64,000 bases of DNA. Source: Sphingobacterium cavernae (GTDB lineage: Bacteria; Bacteroidota; Bacteroidia; Sphingobacteriales; Sphingobacteriaceae). The position numbers and the translations under genes were made by a program. Shown one piece after another: positions 9,391-17,130 of the stretch. Each line of letters begins with the position of its first letter. The stretch's first letter is position 1. The notes beneath the pieces were generated by a model. The model saw nothing but the letters and a program-made list of their open reading frames with translations. It did not search any database and was not told the DNA's origin. Where the stretch lies: the NCBI RefSeq assembly GCF_008520265.1, contig NZ_VIQM01000054.1:1-64000 (forward strand), in the 5' to 3' direction.

Positions 9391-9412
9391 AGCGAGGTGC
9401 TCTAACCAGTTG
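9391..9412 (-). other. tRNA D-arm-like remnant
   Basis: On the minus strand this reads CAACTGGTTAGAGCACCTCG, matching the usual D-arm and the start of an anticodon stem of a tRNA. No cloverleaf follows: the next bases do not form an anticodon or T arm. It may be a scar of tRNA-associated integration or recombination. The rest of 9329-9763 shows only the doubtful small frame and the csp leader listed separately. Confidence 0.35.
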
Positions 9413-9440
9413 AAAAACTAGAAGATTGAAAATTCATTTC

Positions 9441-9656
9441 TCAACAATATTGATAACTAAACTGATAATAGAAGTTTAATATAAATAAAAAATTGTATAT
9501 CAAATAATTAATGTTATATTTGAGTATAATCAGGCTTTGCCTTGCTTCTCTAGAACCGAATAGTTTACTCTTCTTTTTTAGTTTTCGCTTTACTTGGCTA
9601 ATGTTATCATCTAATTTGATGAAGTAACTATTTGAATTTGTTTCCTTCAAAATCAT
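9441..9656 (-). CDS. Doubtful small protein of unknown function
   Basis: A 71-codon frame. Its N-terminal half is charged (KETNSNSYFIKLDDN, KRKLKKKSK) and its C-terminal half is hydrophobic with many Tyr and Phe. A purine-rich GAAAAGAA lies about 5 nt before the ATG. I recognise no family. The composition of the C-terminal half looks like translated AT-rich intergenic DNA, so this may be a gene remnant or chance. Confidence 0.2.
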   Translation of the reverse strand: MILKETNSNSYFIKLDDNISQVKRKLKKKSKLFGSREARQSLIILKYNINYLIYNFLFILNFYYQFSYQYC

Positions 9657-9690
9657 TTAATTCTTTTCACGTTTAGTTAACGAATGATTA

Positions 9691-9763
9691 TTTAAGATTG
9701 AAAGATCTTAAAAGGAATGGCTTTATGCCTTAACAAATTTATTTATTTTAATACATTACAAAA
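9691..9763 (+). promoter_or_regulatory. Leader of the cold-shock gene
   Basis: It contains the 14-nt block TTTAAGATTGAAAG and AATACATTACA shared with the RNA helicase leader. A small hairpin (TTAAGAT, loop TGAAAG, ATCTTAA) lies at 9692-9711. An upstream ATG at 9717, right after AAAGGA, opens a 21-codon frame that overlaps the cold-shock start in another frame. These are typical ingredients of temperature-responsive cold-shock leaders, but no structure is proven. Confidence 0.45.
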
Positions 9764-9955
9764 ATGCAACAAGGAACAATAAAATTTTTCAACGAAACAA
9801 AAGGTTTTGGATTTATTACACCAAGAGATGGTGGTCAAGACTTATTCGTACACATGACAGGATTAGTTGACAACATCAGACAAAATGATGAAGTTACTTA
9901 TAATGTAGAACAAGGACGTAACGGACTAAACGCTACTAACGTACGTATAGCATAA
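9764..9955 (+). CDS. Cold-shock protein (CspA family RNA chaperone)
   Basis: 63 residues with the OB-fold cold-shock domain: RNP1-like KGFGFIT and RNP2-like LFVHMT. It starts MQQGTIKFFNETKGFGFI. The protein binds single-stranded RNA and DNA and acts as an RNA chaperone or antiterminator. It is a single-gene unit with its own long leader and a terminator downstream. Confidence 0.95.
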   Translation: MQQGTIKFFNETKGFGFITPRDGGQDLFVHMTGLVDNIRQNDEVTYNVEQGRNGLNATNVRIA

Positions 9956-9980
9956 CAATACTTCATACTGTATTATTAAT

Positions 9981-10012
9981 ATGGCTAAAACATTTTGTTT
10001 TGGCCATTTTTA
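9981..10012 (+). terminator. Rho-independent terminator after csp
   Basis: ATGGC-TAAAAC and GTTTTGGCCAT arms form a hairpin followed by TTTTTAT. Confidence 0.7.
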
Positions 10013-10041
10013 TGCAGTTTGTTTTAAAAATTTAAGTTATG

Positions 10042-10115
10042 TGGAGCATATCGGATTCGAACCGATCACCTCTTCGCTGCCAGCGAAGCGCTCTAGCCAA
10101 ATGAGCTAATGCCCC
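10042..10115 (-). tRNA. tRNA-Ala (anticodon GGC)
   Basis: A 74-nt cloverleaf on the minus strand. The acceptor GGGGCAT pairs with ATGCTCC and includes the G3:U70 alanine identity pair. The anticodon arm CTTCG-CTGGCAG-CGAAG gives anticodon GGC, and the T loop is GTTCGAATC. CCA is not encoded. Confidence 0.95.
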
Positions 10116-10127
10116 AAATTCAGAAGA

Positions 10128-12038
10128 TTATTTTTCTTCTGCAATATTAATCGTGTAGCGTATACGATCGTGTGCTGCTACTTTGGATATGAAATCAAAA
10201 TACGTTTGGTAGTCATCAACGGAATAAGTTCCGTCTTTGATTTCTAATTTACGATAATAATTTACCTTTTGCCCATCCGATGATATTTTCAACTCATATT
10301 TTCCCATCGGACTTTCAATAATTTCATTTACCGGAATTAGAAAACCTTTTAATTTTTCTTCGAAAATAAATTCAGATTCATCAATATCTGTATACCCCCG
10401 ATTTATATACAATGGATTAGCTCTGTTTCTTGATTCGGGAATATTGCGTTGTGCGTTAAAAATATTCGGTGTGAAAATATAGCTATTACCATTCTTTACC
10501 ACATAGTTGCGGATATTAACGGCAAGATTTTCTTCTAAAATAGGTGCTGCCTCCGAATTGACTTTGTAGTCGATTTTGTTGAAAGCAATATTGTTGACAT
10601 CATAATATTTCTTCAACTGTTTATTTTGATCTGGCAGGCTGTTGAACATATTGTGAAAATGATTTTCGAATTGTGATCCCGAAAATGAAGTCGCTACTGT
10701 TCCGTCTAAGCTACCGTCTTTGGATACTTTAAATTCATTTTTGCGCAGTTGTAAACTTTCAGTAGCAGGGTAGGTCTGTGTGCGCAAAACTTTTCCTCCT
10801 TCTGCTGTACAAGCCAATACAAGGCGATCATCCGTAAAATCACCCAAATACCCGAAAGGACTTTTGTTGCTCGTACATTCAAGCCAAGTGGTGTCGTTTT
10901 CAAATGGTACGCACAAAATAATATGGTTTCCATCTACGGCATTTGCAAAAGTTTCATCCAAACTTATTTTTTGATTGCCAGCTTCCACCACACAATACAA
11001 TGAAGGAATGTCTACAGCAGCTAATAACGCTTGCATATAATTTACCAACGCTTTACAGTCACCATAACCAAGTTTGTCTACATATGACGCCGGAAAGGGT
11101 TCTAAACCGCCAATTCCGATTTGTATACTGATATAGCGCGTCTTGTCTTGCATATATTTGTACAATGCCTTTGCCTTGTCTTTTGGATTGTCATATTGAC
11201 TGGCGATTTGCTTCGCTTTCTCAACTGTCGCAGCTGGTAAATCTTGCTTTCCTACCAATAATTCATCATGAATCCATTTACCTAGGTCTTTCCAATCGCT
11301 CACATTACCTCTTCTTTTGTAATATTGAAAAGTCTCGGGCACAATCTTTACAATAATTTTATTTGGATTTTCGATAGGCGAGAAGGGCTCTATTTTTCTG
11401 GCGTTTAATGCTGAAGCAGACCAAGTGTAAGTTTTTCCTTTTTCGTCAGAAGTTATATTAGCCTCTTGTTGTAGGTTTTCTACTTTGATACGCAGCTTTA
11501 GATCAGGCTTGCAACTAAATTGATACGTGCTTTTTTCTACAGCCAAATCGCTATTACGGTTGGGATACCAATACGGAATAAATAAGTTCTGCGCATGTTT
11601 GATTTCGTAGCTGTACACAATCGTGTATGGGTATACAGTCATACTAGGCGCGTAATGCTTTACACGCAGATCGCCATACATACTCACGCCATCAGTTGCG
11701 CTGTAATCTTTAAAATCTTTTTGCCCAAACTTGCTTATTTGCTTCCCAAATTCATCGTATACTAATCCTTTTATATCCTTTATGACTTTACTTTTATCGT
11801 AATAAAGCGTAAGCTGTGCATAATCTTCACCAGATTGATTGAGAATAGTAATAGCCCGTGTTACTGTTTCTGTTATATTGTTTTCAGCTTTCATGTCAAG
11901 ACTGATATGCTCATTGCGCAAAACGGCTGTAGCGCGACTTTTTAGGCTATTAGGGATAAGTTCCACCCCATAATCCTGCGCAAATAAAGCGACACCTGAA
12001 AGTATATAGCTGAGTAGGAATAATAATTTTAAACGCAT
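10128..12038 (-). CDS. DUF3857/transglutaminase-like exported protein, apparently active
   Basis: 636 residues. A signal peptide (about 1-20, ending ALFAQ) precedes an N-terminal DUF3857 beta domain and a transglutaminase-like core with an apparent Cys328 (GYGDCKAL), His372 (DGNHIIL) and Glu387 (TWLECT) triad. A further beta-rich region forms the C-terminus. Family members are periplasmic or envelope proteins whose substrates are unknown. Its ATG overlaps the stop of the upstream paralogue (TAATG), so the two are probably translationally coupled. It is the last gene of an ABC exporter-DUF3857-DUF3857 unit. Confidence 0.88.
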   Translation of the reverse strand: MRLKLLFLLSYILSGVALFAQDYGVELIPNSLKSRATAVLRNEHISLDMKAENNITETVTRAITILNQSGEDYAQLTLYYDKSKVIKDIKGLVYDEFGKQISKFGQKDFKDYSATDGVSMYGDLRVKHYAPSMTVYPYTIVYSYEIKHAQNLFIPYWYPNRNSDLAVEKSTYQFSCKPDLKLRIKVENLQQEANITSDEKGKTYTWSASALNARKIEPFSPIENPNKIIVKIVPETFQYYKRRGNVSDWKDLGKWIHDELLVGKQDLPAATVEKAKQIASQYDNPKDKAKALYKYMQDKTRYISIQIGIGGLEPFPASYVDKLGYGDCKALVNYMQALLAAVDIPSLYCVVEAGNQKISLDETFANAVDGNHIILCVPFENDTTWLECTSNKSPFGYLGDFTDDRLVLACTAEGGKVLRTQTYPATESLQLRKNEFKVSKDGSLDGTVATSFSGSQFENHFHNMFNSLPDQNKQLKKYYDVNNIAFNKIDYKVNSEAAPILEENLAVNIRNYVVKNGNSYIFTPNIFNAQRNIPESRNRANPLYINRGYTDIDESEFIFEEKLKGFLIPVNEIIESPMGKYELKISSDGQKVNYYRKLEIKDGTYSVDDYQTYFDFISKVAAHDRIRYTINIAEEK

Positions 12039-14011
12039 TATTTTGTTTGGTAATTAAATTCGTGATCAATCTGCATATGTTGAATTATTCGTGAAAATAA
12101 TTCCTTTAAGCCAAAGTATTCTTCGCTCGTATAAATCGCTTTGTTTAACATGAGTTGTTGCGTAACCGTCAATTTGTTCTCGTTAATATTACTGATGTAT
12201 TGATAACGGGCTGAATTCTCGGGTAGCGCCATATTTACTCTTTTGGGAGCTTGTTTGAATGTTAGACCTTCAGGTAATTCTATTTCAATGAAATGCTTTT
12301 CGGTATCTTTTGCACCTAAATCCACGTCATAATTACGCTCATCTAGGTTAAAAGGATTTTTGTTGATACGTGAAATAAAAATTGGGTTAAATTGCACATG
12401 ACCATTTTTCAATGGCGATGCGACATTTATTTCAACTTCGTATTCTTCGGATAGCATATGATCGGGATTGTCAACATTCTCAACTTTTGAACTTAAGATT
12501 TGCAAATGCGACTGTTTTTCGTCAAAATTTTCGGCATACTCCTCAATACTCGGGAAATTTAGAATTTCTTTACGCTTCTGCAACGCATCTAGACCATTGC
12601 TGACAATGAAGAGTGTACCTTTTAGTTTACCATCCAGATCTAATTTTCCTTTGAAAGAATATTCGGTGATGGAAATTTCTTTATTCGTCAGTTCAATCCA
12701 TTCTGAGGATTTGCGTGAGTAAATTATACGTCCTCGGCCATTGATACAGTGAAGCGGCAGTTGACCAAATCCAATCAACGGATCTGTCGCATCTACCAAC
12801 ACAAATTCATCATTTAGCTTCACAGCAGCTATGATATAATTGAAATTAGATAAAACGGGATGCAAATCATGCGGCAAGCCATTGTTTCGCGTGGAAATAA
12901 TAACGGGGTATGCTTCTAATTCTGCCGCGTTGAATGCAGCGATTAAAGCCAAATTAATATCACCGACATTTCCACTTTTGCTTTCTAATGCATCCTCTAT
13001 GCCGTGTTGGCTATATTTACCATACACATTATTTAATCGAATATTCTTGGAAATCCAACGGTGAACCTCAGAAGCACGTTGGTAATTATCCGTTACAGCA
13101 AGTATTTTAGGATCCAGTTTTTGCTTTATAAAATCAACTTTTTTGAGCTGTCCTCCAAAGCTTTTGTCGGTCATCAATTCAATATCCACGTCCTTCCAAG
13201 CCTTGGTATATTTGTCCACACCACCATTTGGATTAGCCATTTCGACCAATTCGAAATTAATAGCAGAAATATAGTTTTTTGGCGAAAGCATATATGCTTC
13301 CTCCTTGAAAGCAGGAATATTGTTCATCGTATACGTGATATTGGAGCAATCTAGACGCTGTCCCATGACAACAATACAGCCTGTTTCTCTATTAGTCTTC
13401 GTGTTTTCTAATTTTAGGGCACCCTTTAAAGTTACATTATAATTGCTCATAGACGGGATGCGCACATTGTATTCACTCCGAATTTTGGGTATATCGGTTT
13501 GAAATTCCCAACTTCTGAAATTAAAAATATCGGGTGAGACAATATAGTATTCAATCTCAATGATAGAACCTACTTTTATGTTTGGTAGGGTAAATTTAGT
13601 AAGCTTTAGAAATTCACTTTTATTTTCTGTAATGATGTTTTTGCGTTCTAATAATGTTTCGGTGATTCGCCCATTTTCCAAATTGTATGTTTTACCAGTA
13701 ACCTCTTCTGTATATTCGAAATTTTTACCAAAACTATAAAGTGGAAGAGTGAAATTGGCGTGGTCAAATCCTTCTTGGGATAATATCTTTATGCGAGCCT
13801 TGTAGCGGTGGTAGACACGTAAGGCACGGTCGCGATCGCTAATATCCAAATGCGTCTTTCCAGTTTCTAATAGCACAACTGCGACAGCGTTTGAATCTAA
13901 ATTCTCCGATGTAATATTGAAATTTCCTGCTGTTACGTTCGGAAAGTCACTTACTTGCGCGCTAGAAACTTGAAAAATAGTTAGAGCTAGAAAAAGGAAA
14001 ATTAATTTCAT
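12038..14011 (-). CDS. DUF3857/transglutaminase-like exported protein, apparently inactive
   Basis: 657 residues from the ATG at 14009-14011, chosen because it begins a clean signal peptide (MKLIFLFLALTIFQVSSAQ). The domains are the same as in the downstream paralogue. However, the nucleophile position reads GNVGDIN (Val, residue 361 when counted from an upstream in-frame TTG at 14047, or 349 from this start), and the expected His position reads NFNYIIAAV with Tyr. Asp in VDATDP remains. It is therefore probably a non-catalytic partner or binding protein. A perfect 18-bp hairpin immediately precedes the start codon. Confidence 0.87.
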   Translation of the reverse strand: MKLIFLFLALTIFQVSSAQVSDFPNVTAGNFNITSENLDSNAVAVVLLETGKTHLDISDRDRALRVYHRYKARIKILSQEGFDHANFTLPLYSFGKNFEYTEEVTGKTYNLENGRITETLLERKNIITENKSEFLKLTKFTLPNIKVGSIIEIEYYIVSPDIFNFRSWEFQTDIPKIRSEYNVRIPSMSNYNVTLKGALKLENTKTNRETGCIVVMGQRLDCSNITYTMNNIPAFKEEAYMLSPKNYISAINFELVEMANPNGGVDKYTKAWKDVDIELMTDKSFGGQLKKVDFIKQKLDPKILAVTDNYQRASEVHRWISKNIRLNNVYGKYSQHGIEDALESKSGNVGDINLALIAAFNAAELEAYPVIISTRNNGLPHDLHPVLSNFNYIIAAVKLNDEFVLVDATDPLIGFGQLPLHCINGRGRIIYSRKSSEWIELTNKEISITEYSFKGKLDLDGKLKGTLFIVSNGLDALQKRKEILNFPSIEEYAENFDEKQSHLQILSSKVENVDNPDHMLSEEYEVEINVASPLKNGHVQFNPIFISRINKNPFNLDERNYDVDLGAKDTEKHFIEIELPEGLTFKQAPKRVNMALPENSARYQYISNINENKLTVTQQLMLNKAIYTSEEYFGLKELFSRIIQHMQIDHEFNYQTK

Positions 14012-14013
14012 TA

Positions 14014-14060
14014 ATTTAAAGTATAATTGTTTGGTGAAAAATAACAATTATACTTTAAAT
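14014..14060 (-). promoter_or_regulatory. 18-bp perfect hairpin before the DUF3857 start codon
   Basis: The arms at 14014-14031 and 14043-14060 are exact inverted repeats (ATTTAAAGTATAATTGTT) around an 11-nt loop. On the transcript the hairpin ends 2 nt before the ATG at 14011, so it would cover the ribosome-binding region. It lies between the ABC exporter stop (14072) and the DUF3857 gene. It could tune translation, stabilise mRNA or act as a leaky terminator; the A+T-rich stem makes termination less likely. Confidence 0.6.
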
Positions 14061-14071
14061 ATCCATATAAT

Positions 14072-15850
14072 TTATTCTTGAGCCTGTAATAATTGTTTGT
14101 CGTAAAGATCAGCGTATTCTCCGCCTAGCGCAAGTAAAGATTCGTGGTTTCCTTCTTCCACGATTTTACCGTTTTCTAACACAATTATATGATCAGCATT
14201 TTTGATAGTTGAGATTCGATGCGCAATAAAAATGGATGTTTTGTCTTGCATAATCTTACTTAGGTTGCTCAATATTTCTTCTTCCGTTTTGGTATCTACC
14301 GCAGAAAGACAGTCGTCAAAAACTAAAATATCTGGATTCTTAATTAAAGCACGCGCAATTGAAACACGTTGTTTTTGACCTCCCGAAAGTGTAATCCCGC
14401 GTTCGCCTATATGTGTGTTGAAGCCTTCTTCAAAGCCTTTTATATTTTCGTAAACGGCAGCTTGTTTGGCGGCTGTTTCAATTTCTTCCTCGCTGTTTTT
14501 GTCCAGTCCAAATGCTATATTATTTGCAATAGTGTCGGAAAATAAAAACACTTGCTGTGGAACAAAACCAATCTGATGACGCAAATGCGCGTAATCGTAA
14601 TCTTTGATATCTATACCATCATAGCTGATTTTACCGCTATCAGTATCATACATGCGTAATAGTAGATTGGCAAGCGTACTTTTCCCAGAACCTGTTTTAC
14701 CGATTATCGCGACAGTTTGTCCCGCTTGGATATTTAAGTTGATGTTGTCTAAGGCTTTTATTCCAGTTTCTGGATAGGTAAATGAAACATTTTCTAATGT
14801 GATGTTTCCTTGTAAATCTTTGGTCACAGTGCCGTTAGGAATTTCAGATTTCGTATTCAGAAATTCATTGATGCGTTTTTGCGAAGCTGCAGCACGTTGG
14901 ATTAAAGAAGTTACCCATGCTAATGCCAATGCAGGGAATGTTAATTGGTTCACATAAATAATGAATTCCGCGATATTACCCGCTGTGATGGTGCCTTTAT
15001 TCACTTCTAAGCCTCCTATGTATACAGTTATAATTGTACTGAATCCTACCAAAAATATAATCAATGGAAAGAAAATCGCTTGCACGCGAACTAAATCCAA
15101 CGAAGTATTTCGATACACATTGCTTTCCTTTTTGAACTCTTCAATTTTTCCGGCTTCCTGCGTATAGGTTTTGATCACACGAATACCCGAGAAAGTCTCT
15201 TGAACAAATGATGAAAGTTTGGATAATTGTGCTTGAATCTTCGTGCTGCGTTGGTTAATCATTTTATTGATGAACAATATAATCACCATAATGATAGGAA
15301 TCGGTAACAGTGCATAGGTCGCTAATGTTGGATTTACATCATACATCGCGTATATCACCATTATGGATAATGTCACCGTATTAATGCTATACATGATAGC
15401 AGGACCGAGGTAATTACGTACTTGATTCACATCTTCGGTAGCGCGATTCATAAGATCACCTGTATTATTGCGTCTAAAAAATGCAAAGTCTAAAGCCTGA
15501 TAGTGCTTATAAATTTCATTTTTCAAATCATATTCAATATATCTGGAGATTAAAATGATCGATTGACGCATCAGAAATAAAAATATTCCGCGCAATAGTG
15601 CAAGCAATAAAACTATACCAGCGAAATACAATAAACTTTTTCCAAATTGATCATAAATGGATTGTTGATTGTCAAATCCATTGTATAGCTTATATAAATC
15701 TATGTTTTCTTTTACCAAATCAAATGCTTCGCGAATGACTTTAGCTGGTAGTATCCCGAAATAATTGGATATAATGACGAAAATAACGCCTGGAATAAGA
15801 CGCCATTTATATTTTATGAAATATTTATTTAGATAAGCGAGATCTTTCAT
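14072..15850 (-). CDS. ABC exporter, fused membrane and ATPase domains
   Basis: 592 residues: a six-helix exporter membrane domain (about 15-320) followed by an ATPase domain. Walker A is GKTGSGKS (384-391), the signature LSGGQ is at 488-492, Walker B is ILVFDD (508-513), and the H-loop His is 544. Asp513 replaces the usual catalytic Glu, as in MdlA/YheI-type half-transporters, so hydrolysis may be slow or the protein may need a partner. The substrate is unknown. It precedes two DUF3857 genes and probably shares their transcript. Confidence 0.92.
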   Translation of the reverse strand: MKDLAYLNKYFIKYKWRLIPGVIFVIISNYFGILPAKVIREAFDLVKENIDLYKLYNGFDNQQSIYDQFGKSLLYFAGIVLLLALLRGIFLFLMRQSIILISRYIEYDLKNEIYKHYQALDFAFFRRNNTGDLMNRATEDVNQVRNYLGPAIMYSINTVTLSIMVIYAMYDVNPTLATYALLPIPIIMVIILFINKMINQRSTKIQAQLSKLSSFVQETFSGIRVIKTYTQEAGKIEEFKKESNVYRNTSLDLVRVQAIFFPLIIFLVGFSTIITVYIGGLEVNKGTITAGNIAEFIIYVNQLTFPALALAWVTSLIQRAAASQKRINEFLNTKSEIPNGTVTKDLQGNITLENVSFTYPETGIKALDNINLNIQAGQTVAIIGKTGSGKSTLANLLLRMYDTDSGKISYDGIDIKDYDYAHLRHQIGFVPQQVFLFSDTIANNIAFGLDKNSEEEIETAAKQAAVYENIKGFEEGFNTHIGERGITLSGGQKQRVSIARALIKNPDILVFDDCLSAVDTKTEEEILSNLSKIMQDKTSIFIAHRISTIKNADHIIVLENGKIVEEGNHESLLALGGEYADLYDKQLLQAQE

Positions 15851-15860
15851 GATTTGCTAA

Positions 15861-15868
15861 CAAAGGTA
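15861..15868 (-). promoter_or_regulatory. -7 promoter box (TACCTTTG) for the ABC exporter
   Basis: An exact TAnnTTTG on the minus strand, 10 nt before the ATG at 15850, which predicts a leader of only about 4-6 nt. Confidence 0.6.
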
Positions 15869-15961
15869 AGGGTTTCGCTTTAATATTTTCATCGATATGG
15901 TTGTATTAAAGTCATACTTTCATAAATGCATCAAAAGGTAATTTTAACAAAATTTATTTCT

Positions 15962-15969
15962 TATTTTTG
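15962..15969 (+). promoter_or_regulatory. -7 promoter box (TATTTTTG) for the dehydrogenase gene
   Basis: An exact TAnnTTTG. It overlaps an in-frame TTG at 15967 and so argues that translation begins at the ATG at 16009, giving a leader of about 35 nt. Confidence 0.6.
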
Positions 15970-16008
15970 TACTGCCTTAATTGGGCATATAGATTAATAA
16001 TTTTGGTT

Positions 16009-17076
16009 ATGCAAAATTCCACTATTTTCAGTCTGATGGCTAATGCTGATCATCAGAATTTATTCTTTTGTAATGATCCGGCAGTAGGATTGAAGGCTAT
16101 TGTAGCTATCCATGATACGACATTAGGTCCAGCTATTGGCGGTGTGCGTATGCTGCCTTACGAATCGGAAGAAGAAGCTATCGAAGATGCCTTGCGTCTT
16201 TCAAAAGCGATAACTTACAAATCTTCGTTGGCGGGATTGAATTTAGGCGGTGGTTGCGCGGTGATTATTGGCAACAATCGTACGGACAAGACAGAGGTTT
16301 TAATGCGTCGTGTCGGTAAATTTATCGAAGGGCTTAACGGAAATTTTATTGCTTCAATTGACGTTGGTACAACACAGCGCGATTTGGAATACATCCATGC
16401 TGAGACAAATTATGTTGCTGGTCTTCCTACTTCGATGAATGGCGGTGGTGATACTACTGTTTTTGCAGCGAGAGGTGTTTTCTACGGTATCAAAGCTGCA
16501 ATCAAAGAATTGTATGGTGATGATTCTTTAGCTGGACGCAAAGTCGCGGTTCAAGGTGTGGGGTCTGTAGGGGAGCAATTAATAGCGATGTTGCGCAATG
16601 AGAATGCGCGTGTGTATGTTTCGGATATGACCGAAGAGCGCAATTTGAAAGTAGCTGCGAAATATAAAGCAGAGCCTATTCAATACGCAACAAGTTATGA
16701 ATTGGATGTGGATGTGTATGCACCATGTGCCTTAGGTGGAACGGTAAATCCGGATACAGTGCCTAAAATGCGTTGTAAAATCATCGCTGGTTCAGCAAAT
16801 AATCAACTCAAAGAAGAAGAAAAAACAATACAATTGTTGAAAGAACATAATATTCTATACACACCAGACTTCTTGATTAATTCAGGCGCTTTGATAAGTT
16901 GCTATTCGGAGTTAGAAGGATATGGTAATGATCGTACAGAATCGTTAATTCGCAATATATATACAGCGACACGTCATGTGTTGCAACGTGCAAGAGAAGA
17001 AAATATTACCACCTATGAGGCAGCGAAGCAATTAGCGGAAAAGCGAATTGCGGATATGTCCAAAATTAAAAGGTAA
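16009..17076 (+). CDS. Glu/Leu/Phe/Val dehydrogenase family protein with altered active site
   Basis: 355 residues from the ATG at 16009; an upstream in-frame TTG lies inside the promoter box. It has the length and motifs of leucine dehydrogenase: substrate-binding Lys71 in TYKSSLAGLNLGGG, DVGTT with Asp, and the Rossmann motif VAVQGVGSVGEQL. Such enzymes oxidatively deaminate branched-chain amino acids with NAD. The residue after GLNLGGG, normally the catalytic Lys (Lys80 of Bacillus LeuDH), is Cys83 here (codon TGC). Activity is therefore uncertain despite otherwise good conservation. It stands alone upstream of nusB. Confidence 0.85.
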   Translation: MQNSTIFSLMANADHQNLFFCNDPAVGLKAIVAIHDTTLGPAIGGVRMLPYESEEEAIEDALRLSKAITYKSSLAGLNLGGGCAVIIGNNRTDKTEVLMRRVGKFIEGLNGNFIASIDVGTTQRDLEYIHAETNYVAGLPTSMNGGGDTTVFAARGVFYGIKAAIKELYGDDSLAGRKVAVQGVGSVGEQLIAMLRNENARVYVSDMTEERNLKVAAKYKAEPIQYATSYELDVDVYAPCALGGTVNPDTVPKMRCKIIAGSANNQLKEEEKTIQLLKEHNILYTPDFLINSGALISCYSELEGYGNDRTESLIRNIYTATRHVLQRAREENITTYEAAKQLAEKRIADMSKIKR

Positions 17077-17130
17077 TAGTTTCATCTCCTTTAAAATCGT
17101 TCTTTATAAATAATTCGTTCTTATACACTT

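Noticed and set aside
15967-16008. TTG start adding 14 residues to the dehydrogenase
   Set aside because: The TTG is part of the TATTTTTG promoter box; family length fits ATG 16009.
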